A DNA stretch of 64,000 nt from [Clostridium] innocuum (GTDB lineage: Bacteria > Bacillota_I > Bacilli_A > Erysipelotrichales > Erysipelotrichaceae): positions 682,001 through 746,000 of the forward strand of contig CP048838.1 in NCBI GenBank assembly GCA_012317185.1, written 5' to 3'. A program made the position numbers and the translations under genes. Within the stretch, counting starts at the first letter, position 1, and every line of letters starts with the position of its first letter. Below the pieces are notes generated by a model that made no database searches, had not been told where the DNA came from, and was given only the letters and a program-made list of their open reading frames with translations. This document shows positions 58,506 through 64,000 of the stretch, one piece after another.

Positions 58506-59699
58506 TTATGCAATTAGACGCTGAACCTCTGATTTTGCGGTATCTATGGACGCATGAGCATACCAGTTCATTGTGATACTGATGTTTGAATGTCCCATGA
58601 TATACTGTAAATCTTTCGGGTTCATGTTCTTGCTTGCCAATCTTGTGCAGAATGTATGGCGTAGCGTATGTGGTGTGATATGTGGCAAAGGGTTATCCTT
58701 ATGGTGCTTGTTGTATTTCTTTACTATACGGACAAAAAGCATATTGTAATCAATCGCAACTTTGGGCTTGCCTTTATGATTGACAAATAGAAAGTTGCCT
58801 CGTCCGTCTATCACAAATGGTTCTGCCTTTGGGCGTTTCTTTATAACCCGTTGAAATGCCTGTATCGTTTCTCTACTTAATGGCACTTGCCTTGTTCCGC
58901 TTTTTGTCTTAGGCGTTTCAATATAATAGCCCTGTTCCTTGCTCTTTAATAACTGATGGTTGATAACCACAACTTCATGGATAAAATCAATGTCCATTAT
59001 TGTTAGTCCGCACAGTTCCGAGATACGAAGTCCTGTCTTTAACAGTATCAGCACATCATCATAATACTTGTGATACACATTGTCCGTCTTGATGAATGAC
59101 AGTAGGACTTGTTCTTGCTCCTCTGTCAATGCGACTTTCTCTTTGGTATCATTTTCTATGACTTCACTTAACTTGAAATCAAAAGGGTTTTTCCTTACAC
59201 AATCGTCTTGTATGGCGATATAGAATGACGCTTTTAACGAGCGTTTATGGTTGTTAATGGTGTTATAGGAAAAGCCTTTGTCTTTCATGCGTAACGCCCA
59301 TTCCTTAGCGTCAGAGGGTTTTATCGTATCAATGCTCCTAGCACCTAACTTGTCCTCTTTCAATAACCGCATGAGCTGTTCCCGTTGTTTCTGTGTGCTT
59401 TTCTTCACATTTGCCCTCTGTGCGTTCTGTTTGGCGTAGAGTTGGCAAAGCGTCATTTTCTTGCCTGTGCTGTCGATACCGTCCTCAATATCCCGTCTTA
59501 TCTGCTGTTCCAGTTCACGAAGTGAGGATTTTTCCCGTTTTCCCTTTGGTGTCGGGTCTGTGGGTATCAATCTCCAAGCATACACATATTTTGTGTTTCC
59601 AAATGCGTCCACATATTTATATAAGTATTTTCCATCTGTTCGTTGGCTCTCTCCAGTATGCAGGATACGTCCTTTACTATCCCGTCTTTTTTCTTTCAT
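58506..59699 (-). CDS. int: Tyrosine recombinase, Tn916-type integrase
   Basis: A 397-residue integrase. N-terminal arm-binding domain (GRILHTGESQRTDGKYLYKY), core-binding SAM-like domain (about 80-170), and a catalytic domain with Arg225 (TGLRISELC), His344 and Arg347 (TPHTLRHTF), His370 (MGHSN) and Tyr380 (MNWYAHA). It cuts and joins the two TATATG sites. Transcribed toward the left end. Confidence 0.93.
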   Translation of the reverse strand: MKEKRRDSKGRILHTGESQRTDGKYLYKYVDAFGNTKYVYAWRLIPTDPTPKGKREKSSLRELEQQIRRDIEDGIDSTGKKMTLCQLYAKQNAQRANVKKSTQKQREQLMRLLKEDKLGARSIDTIKPSDAKEWALRMKDKGFSYNTINNHKRSLKASFYIAIQDDCVRKNPFDFKLSEVIENDTKEKVALTEEQEQVLLSFIKTDNVYHKYYDDVLILLKTGLRISELCGLTIMDIDFIHEVVVINHQLLKSKEQGYYIETPKTKSGTRQVPLSRETIQAFQRVIKKRPKAEPFVIDGRGNFLFVNHKGKPKVAIDYNMLFVRIVKKYNKHHKDNPLPHITPHTLRHTFCTRLASKNMNPKDLQYIMGHSNISITMNWYAHASIDTAKSEVQRLIA

Positions 59700-59777
59700 G
59701 GTGTCTGCTCCTTTCCTTGTTGGAAAGAGCCTTGATATGACTTGTGTTCATCATAACACATACAAGGCTCATTTGCA

Positions 59778-59981
59778 TTAGATAGCGTCCAATTTGTCAA
59801 TAACCTGTTCAAACTGTCGGCGTTTAATCTGTATGCGGTTGCCATTCATAATGAGCCAGCCAGCGTCCTTGTTTTCCTCTGCCAATCGTCTTAACTTGTT
59901 TTCTCCGATACGGAAATACTTTGACGCTTCTTCAATGGTAAGGGTGTATTTTTCCCATACAGGAATATCGTTGTTATTCAT
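59778..59981 (-). CDS. xis: Excisionase (Xis-like, MerR-type HTH)
   Basis: A 67-residue basic protein in the position and size of Tn916 Xis; LTIEEASKYFRIGENKLRR is a typical DNA-binding motif. It would direct the integrase toward excision. Its ATG overlaps the stop of the upstream rep gene (TGATG). Confidence 0.85.
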   Translation of the reverse strand: MNNNDIPVWEKYTLTIEEASKYFRIGENKLRRLAEENKDAGWLIMNGNRIQIKRRQFEQVIDKLDAI

Positions 59982-61072
59982 CAGATACCCCCTTTCCCAT
60001 GTTTCGTGTCATACTGGATATAGGGGATAAGGTCGGTGCGGTCTATCCTCTGTAAGTGGGCGGTTAGTTTACTGGAAAGGGAATTGCTGTATCTTGCCTT
60101 ATCAAGCATAGTTCCCACTTTTTCCAGTCCACCTAATGCGTCATGTTCTTCTAAGAAGTAAAAACTTTTGACAGCGGAAATCACACCACCCTCTGTGAGC
60201 CATTGCTGTGTTTCTTCAAGAGAATTATGTAGTTTCGGTACTTGCAGTTTCAAGACTTCCACAGCCCCTAAAAAGCGTTCCCAAAACCGACACGTTTTCC
60301 ATCTGCTCTTATTACTTTCATTTCTGCTTGGTACGACAAAGCGTAGGTTGTTTGCCAATAGCCCGAAAGCCAGTTCACCAAGTTCCAGCGGTCTGTCTTT
60401 GAATGTCATGGCAAAAGCATGAGCCTTATCATCACGCAGTTGCATTTCTGTCCGTTTCCAACTGCCGACTTCATCAAGTGTCTTATTATGTTTTGAACAG
60501 ACTTCCTTATCTTTATCATAAAAGCGGTAGGACAATCCCGATTTACCAGCACCGATATAAACAGTCTTTGCGGTGTCGAAATCATCAAACTTGCTTTCGT
60601 CAAAGTGGTAGCCCTCACTATTCGAGATAAATTCCTCTTTTTCGCATTTCTTCTTTATCTGCTCTATGGTAAAGAATGGCTTTTCGTTCTTATCATCAAT
60701 GGCAATATCAAGTCTTGTGAAATGGAAATTATCCAGTCCGTATCTTCGCTCACAGCGTCGGAACATATCCCCAAAGGTATAATTCCTACTGTCGAGAATA
60801 CGGAAAATATCATCACAACCTCTGCCAGTCATAACAAGATAACAGCCTAGTCCCTGTGGGTTGTCCTCTGTCTTTCTTGCGTCCCCCGATACATAAATAT
60901 CTCCAATCTGCCAGCGTGCTTGATAAGTCTTGAATTTTATTGTTGCTGGATAAACATTGAAAATGTCAGTCGGTAAATCTAAAATGTGCATGATTACATC
61001 TTCAGCGGTTGCAGTTTCAAATACAATGCTGATGTAATCAATCTTAACGGATAAATTTTTGTGTGTAGTTAT
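59981..61072 (-). CDS. Rep_trans/MobT-like initiator or relaxase, start codon unclear
   Basis: The first ATG (60991) gives 336 residues, but the same frame is open for 27 further codons upstream and encodes NLSVKIDYISIVFETATAED, the conserved start of this family. Within that extension no ATG, GTG or TTG exists. An ATA codon at 61072-61070 lies nine bases after AAAGGAG, ideal for a start. The protein belongs to the pT181-type Rep_trans family including Tn916 Orf20 (MobT), with LDIAIDD (catalytic Asp area) and the Tyr-containing LSYRFYDKDKEV. It should nick an origin for rolling-circle replication or mobilisation. Confidence 0.75.
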   Translation of the reverse strand: MTTHKNLSVKIDYISIVFETATAEDVIMHILDLPTDIFNVYPATIKFKTYQARWQIGDIYVSGDARKTEDNPQGLGCYLVMTGRGCDDIFRILDSRNYTFGDMFRRCERRYGLDNFHFTRLDIAIDDKNEKPFFTIEQIKKKCEKEEFISNSEGYHFDESKFDDFDTAKTVYIGAGKSGLSYRFYDKDKEVCSKHNKTLDEVGSWKRTEMQLRDDKAHAFAMTFKDRPLELGELAFGLLANNLRFVVPSRNESNKSRWKTCRFWERFLGAVEVLKLQVPKLHNSLEETQQWLTEGGVISAVKSFYFLEEHDALGGLEKVGTMLDKARYSNSLSSKLTAHLQRIDRTDLIPYIQYDTKHGKGGI

Positions 61073-61200
61073 AGTGCATTACTCCTTTCGTACTTCCCGT
61101 TTTTTTGCGGGGTAAAAATCGTGTTTTGTCCTTTATTTATCACAGTTTCTAGGTACTATGACATGTATGCGCAGGGCGGTGTTACATATACGCCCTTTAC

Positions 61201-61274
61201 GAACGCCTAACGGCGTTCCCTTTCTTCCTGTGTCTGCCCCGTTCTTAACGCTCACGAGCCTTGTAAGGCTCGTG
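61201..61274. repeat. Pair of perfect hairpins, candidate oriT/replication origin
   Basis: Two perfect inverted repeats (7-bp arms, then 8-10-bp arms) lie within 75 bases beside the Rep/MobT-like gene, in the only sizable non-coding part of the element. In Tn916 the oriT lies near orf20. No nick sequence can be named from sequence alone. Confidence 0.45.
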
Positions 61275-61459
61275 GCTAAACGGAACAGCCCCAGTCAGAA
61301 ACCTTATTTTCGGTCTGATAGTCCATGCTTATTCATGCTATCAAAGTGAAAATATCTATTCTATATGCTTACTCAAACGTGTGATTGACCCTAGCGTACT
61401 TAATCGCTCTATCCAATACGATAATAACGCCATTAGAATTACTTGTCAAGAAGTTTTTG

Positions 61460-61488
61460 TTGACTTTTAGATATATATTAAGTATGAT
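61460..61488 (+). promoter_or_regulatory. Promoter of the element's XRE regulator
   Basis: TTGACT (61460-61465), 17-base spacer, TATGAT (61483-61488), about 50 bases before the start codon. Confidence 0.65.
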
Positions 61489-61538
61489 ATGCTTATAAAT
61501 ACCAAGAAAAGCAACGGAAGGAGCGGTTATACTAAGTT

Positions 61539-62210
61539 ATGGAGCATTATGAAAAGAAAATCAGTTTCTTAGGAGAGAACATACAAACCATAAGAAAACA
61601 CAGAGGAATGAAACAGCAGGAACTTGCGGACAAAATCGGTATCAATATGCAGAGCCTTTCCAAGATTGAACGAGGTGTGAATTATCCTACCTTTGATACA
61701 TTAGAAAAGATAATGGACGTGCTGGGTGTAACGCCCAATGAATTATTATCGGGAGAATGGAAGTATATCGACCACACCGAGCCATATATCATGGATATTA
61801 TCAAACGGGAACAAGATTTTAATGTTTCCTTAGATTATCTGTCTGAAAATGAATTTTTCGATGATGAAAACGAATACAAATTTTACATGGAAACCATATT
61901 GATTAGGTACATCAGCAATTATCTTTCTAATGAGGTTGTAGAAATTGAAGAACTTATGGAAATCAAACAGTTGATACAGCGTCAAAAAATAGAACGCATG
62001 ATGAAAGTACATAAGGAAATGCGAGGGTTAGACCGATACAGAGAACAGCCGAAAGAATACAAATATCACAACCCTTATGATGACTGGATATTCCGTCAAC
62101 TTGCGGATATAGATAACAGAAAAAACATTCCTAATACTTCTCCACAAGTAGATTTCAATGAGGGAGATTATGAAGATTATCTAAAGGCGAAATGGAACAG
62201 AGGTCTTTAA
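61539..62210 (+). CDS. XRE-family regulator with long C-terminal extension
   Basis: A 223-residue protein with an HTH_3 domain (IQTIRKHRGMKQQELADKIG; residues 14-68) and a ~150-residue acidic/basic helical tail (ending YEDYLKAKWNRGL) without known domain. ATG 61539 lacks a close ribosome site (the nearest GGAAGGAG is 18 bases away), so its translation may be weak. Candidate controller of the cargo promoter downstream and/or of int-xis. Confidence 0.75.
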   Translation: MEHYEKKISFLGENIQTIRKHRGMKQQELADKIGINMQSLSKIERGVNYPTFDTLEKIMDVLGVTPNELLSGEWKYIDHTEPYIMDIIKREQDFNVSLDYLSENEFFDDENEYKFYMETILIRYISNYLSNEVVEIEELMEIKQLIQRQKIERMMKVHKEMRGLDRYREQPKEYKYHNPYDDWIFRQLADIDNRKNIPNTSPQVDFNEGDYEDYLKAKWNRGL

Positions 62211-62239
62211 TTTCCTCTTGCATGGAAGATACAGCAAAC

Positions 62240-62302
62240 AAAAAGCCCAGTAAAGAGTGCAAAGCACCACCAATGGTGGCAAGGCTCTTGACAGGGCTTT
62301 TT
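62240..62302 (+). terminator. Complex terminator after the XRE gene
   Basis: AAAAAGCCC and GGGCTTTTT enclose further stems (AAGAG/CTCTT and CCACC-AAT-GGTGG), ending in a T-rich run. Insulates the cargo operon. Confidence 0.65.
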
Positions 62303-62324
62303 CTTTTCTGCACGTGAAAAAATG

Positions 62325-62375
62325 TTGACAAATAAAAGAGCATTAGTTATTCTAAGATTAGCTTAGACTAACTAA
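62325..62375 (+). promoter_or_regulatory. Cargo promoter overlapped by a 33-bp inverted-repeat operator
   Basis: TTGACA (62325-62330), 17-base spacer, TATTCT (62348-62353). TTAGTTATTCTAAG (62343-62356) and CTTAGACTAACTAA (62362-62375) form 14-base arms with one mismatch around a five-base centre, covering the -10 box. A protein bound here would block transcription. The XRE regulator just upstream is the natural candidate. Confidence 0.7.
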
Positions 62376-62401
62376 TGTAAATCTAGGAAAGGAGGAGTTA
62401 A

Positions 62402-62605
62402 ATGCAAAATAGAAATTTTAGAAAAATCGTGATATTAGTATGTATATGTTTACTTTCAACACCAATAGCAACTATTATTTCCGATTGTATAGACGTAACT
62501 ACCACTGAATACGCTATAAGCAGAATTTCTAATTACTCATGGAGCATTAGATTTGCATGTCTTATGTTATCTATGTATTTTATTTTTGACAGAAAGGGGA
62601 ACTAA
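62402..62605 (+). CDS. Small membrane protein, cargo gene 1
   Basis: A 67-residue protein with two hydrophobic segments (KIVILVCICLLSTPIATII and FACLMLSMYFIFD) separated by a polar loop (DCIDVTTTEYAISR). ATG 62402 is placed after AAAGGAGG. Only three bases separate it from the secreted protein gene, so translation is coupled. Such small two-helix proteins can be immunity, holin-like or export partners; no family is recognised. Confidence 0.6.
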   Translation: MQNRNFRKIVILVCICLLSTPIATIISDCIDVTTTEYAISRISNYSWSIRFACLMLSMYFIFDRKGN

Positions 62606-62608
62606 TCT

Positions 62609-63205
62609 ATGAAGAAAATAGTATCGTTATTGTTAGCAACGGCTGTAATATTAACTAGCAACACTTTAAGTGTTCATGCAGAGACAAAACAAGAAAATTT
62701 ACCTGATAGTGAAGTTGTTGAAGAATTTAATGTCTTTAATACAGATGTTATCGAAACAACTGAAGAAATACCTGATATTCAAACAAGAAGTCATATTACA
62801 TATAAAGTGACAAAATTAAATCGGACAAGCGAAATAGGAGCGTACACAGGACAATCTGTTTCGGGAGAACCTGGTGTAACTATTTCTTTAAGTCAAATGA
62901 AAGCAACTTCTTTTTCAGCAAGTTCAAATGTTGCATGGAATGTAAAAGGAAAAGCACAAGCCACATTAGGTTTTAATTTCAGCAAGAGTTATACAATAGG
63001 GCATTCGGGTTCACGAAAAGTCCCTAGCACACACAATGGTAGGAAAGTTAAAAGAGCCGAACTGAAAGCTTATAGATTGTATGACAAACATACTTTTAAA
63101 GTAACGTGGACAAGTATTCATGTAAAACAACCTCAATATTACGGTACATATTGGGCAAAAAAACCAAGTGGTTACCATTATAAAATGGTATATTATTACA
63201 AATAA
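62609..63205 (+). CDS. Secreted Cys-free protein, cargo gene 2
   Basis: A 198-residue protein with a Sec signal peptide (basic MKK, hydrophobic VSLLLATAVILT, cleavage expected after HA at about residue 24). The mature part starts with an acidic stretch, then a beta-rich, Ser/Thr/Tyr-rich domain (SGEPGVTISLSQMKATSFSA; later WAKKPSGYHYKMVYYYK at the end) with basic C-terminus. No Cys, LPXTG or lipobox. SD AAAGGGG. A perfect terminator follows at 63245. It may be a secreted effector, surface-binding protein or bacteriocin-like toxin. Confidence 0.65.
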   Translation: MKKIVSLLLATAVILTSNTLSVHAETKQENLPDSEVVEEFNVFNTDVIETTEEIPDIQTRSHITYKVTKLNRTSEIGAYTGQSVSGEPGVTISLSQMKATSFSASSNVAWNVKGKAQATLGFNFSKSYTIGHSGSRKVPSTHNGRKVKRAELKAYRLYDKHTFKVTWTSIHVKQPQYYGTYWAKKPSGYHYKMVYYYK

Positions 63206-63244
63206 ACAAATGTGTTCTGAAATTGATTTCGTCGAAACAGTGAA

Positions 63245-63283
63245 AAGAAGACTAGATATTTAAGTAATCTAGTCTTCTTTTCT
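63245..63283 (+). terminator. Terminator of the cargo operon
   Basis: AAGAAGACTAGAT and ATCTAGTCTTCTT are perfect 13-base arms with a short AT loop, then TTTCTT. Confidence 0.85.
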
Positions 63284-63314
63284 TAGTTTTATATCATATC
63301 AAGGCTCGGTCAAT

Positions 63315-63336
63315 CGTGGTAAATTCGTGGTAAAAT
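63315..63336. repeat. Arm-type repeats, right end
   Basis: CGTGGTAAATT (63315-63325) directly followed by CGTGGTAAAAT (63326-63336); same motif as the left-end repeats. Confidence 0.6.
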
Positions 63337-63423
63337 GGTTATTTTTCTATACTTTAAAATGATTGAAAGTATAGTGTTTATATGGATAATCAAAAATTAT
63401 ATATATAATTTATGCATAAATTC

Positions 63424-63429
63424 TATATG
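63424..63429. repeat. Right junction hexamer (attR core) TATATG
   Basis: Second copy of the hexamer at 58344-58349; the downstream base continues the helicase frame (TAT-GCA-ATT-CGC). Confidence 0.75.
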
Positions 63430-64000
63430 CAATTCGCAGTGGGGATATCCATGTGCATGAACTGCAGCTGGACACGCCTTCCCCGTTATCACTGCCACTG
63501 CAGTGGCGTGTGGAAGCTGCTGAAATGTATGAATATACACCAACAACACCGGGGATCCAGCAGGCAGTATATGAAGAATTACAGCAAATGGAACAAATAA
63601 AGCCTTCCCTGGAGGCACTAAAGCATATGGGGAAGCGGAAAAAGACGATTCAATCTGCCAATGAGCTGCATACGCTGCTTATGATGGAAGGGGATATGAC
63701 AGCACAGGAAATTAAGGCTGCATGTACGGACGAAATGGATGTTAAACATGCGGAAGGTCGGATAGCGGACTGGCTGCATGAACTGACCTCTCAGGAATTG
63801 ATCACCTACATAGAACCCGGTCTCTGGATCGCCGCAGAACAGCGCGAGGAGTATGAGCAGGCACTGCTGGAGCATAAGTCTGAAGCCGGAATGCATATCA
63901 TACGCCGCATGCTGTACTATCGGCAGGCACAGACGCTAAAGCAGCTGCAGGAGCGATATCTTGCGCAGGAGGAAGCTGTACAATTCTGGTTGCAGCAGCT
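63424..64000 (+). pseudogene. Lhr-like helicase, C-terminal part (continues past window)
   Basis: From the junction the plus frame reads YAIRSGDIHVHELQLDTPSP and continues open to the window end with a helical C-terminal section (QWRVEAAEMYEY, LLMMEGDMTAQEIKAA). IRSGDI..H.. then DTPSPL is the typical Lhr/DEAD-helicase C-terminal region. This fragment has no own start codon or ribosome site in place, so it is probably silent while the element is integrated and becomes functional on excision. Confidence 0.8.

Larger units (their letters stand above)
61073..61538. other. Non-coding central region with origin-like palindromes and regulator promoter
   Basis: Contains GAACGCC-TAAC-GGCGTTC (61201-61218), a 22-bp palindrome CACGAGCC-TTGTAA-GGCTCGTG (61253-61274) and the regulator promoter (61460-61488). 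A short plus frame at 61158-61349 overlaps these palindromes and is not likely to be a gene. A nick site for the MobT-like protein would be expected here. Confidence 0.45.
58344..63429. mobile_element. Integrative (mobilizable) element inserted in the helicase gene
   Basis: About 5.08 kb bounded by TATATG at both ends. Gene order from left: integrase and excisionase (both minus), a Rep_trans/MobT-like protein (minus), a non-coding palindrome region, then plus-strand XRE regulator, small membrane protein and secreted protein. No conjugation pilus or coupling genes are present, so transfer would depend on a helper ICE, fitting an IME. Tn916-type Int with MobT-like Rep is known from small IMEs in streptococci. 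The host gene is intact on both sides apart from the insertion. Confidence 0.87.

Noticed and set aside
61158..61349. 63-codon frame in the centre of the element
   Set aside because: Overlaps the palindromes and lacks a ribosome site; the region is better explained as a non-coding origin-like segment.

Overview
The window looks like chromosome from a low-to-moderate-GC Firmicute of the Erysipelotrichia type, probably close to [Clostridium] innocuum. This is inferred from the abundance of phosphotransferase (PTS) operons, Gram-positive style RBS and terminators, a B. subtilis-like L10 leader, and RpoB/RpoC architecture. No rRNA was seen; nothing here proves the species.

Layout. (1) 1-4.1 kb: tail of an unknown gene, a MerR regulator broken by an in-frame amber codon, a BtrH-like protein, a lone PTS EIIA and an iron alcohol dehydrogenase behind a palindrome-rich promoter. 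(2) 4.2-10.9 kb: a structured intergenic element, then a PRD regulator with an ascorbate-family PTS (EIIA, EIIB, EIIC), a small TPR-like protein, a class II ketose-bisphosphate aldolase and a P-loop kinase. (3) 11-18.3 kb: IS110-like remnant, an ECF sigma factor with a membrane partner, and an ABC exporter with two unusual permeases. (4) 18.9-24.3 kb: cellobiose/lactose-type PTS, 6-phospho-beta-glucosidase and LicR-like regulator. (5) 24.8-32 kb: a LevR-type sigma-54 activator facing a clear -24/-12 promoter in front of a mannose-family PTS plus a SIS-domain enzyme, followed by an HPr paralogue lacking Ser46. (6) 32-39.4 kb: HAD phosphatase, MATE exporter, SUFU-like protein, XRE-TPR regulator, phosphoesterase, MerR regulator, alpha/beta hydrolase. 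(7) 40-51.3 kb: rplK-rplA, L10 leader, rplJ-rplL, a methyltransferase, rpoB and rpoC; then tRNA-Ser(CGA). (8) 52-54.4 kb: an ibrA-ibrB pair (PAPS-reductase-like plus ParB-like) with an unknown small gene. (9) 55-64 kb: sodA with altered second-sphere residues and an Lhr-like helicase gene split by a ~5.08 kb integrative element.

The element (58350-63429) carries a Tn916-type integrase, an excisionase, a Rep_trans/MobT-like initiator or relaxase whose conserved N-terminus has no standard start codon, palindromes suitable for an origin, an XRE regulator, and a two-gene cargo (small membrane protein plus Cys-free secreted protein) whose promoter is overlapped by a 33-bp inverted repeat. A hexamer TATATG sits at both junctions, and joining across it restores the helicase reading frame. 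The best candidates for undescribed biology are this cargo pair, the ibrAB locus, the ECF/ABC module and the ascorbate-family PTS pathway.
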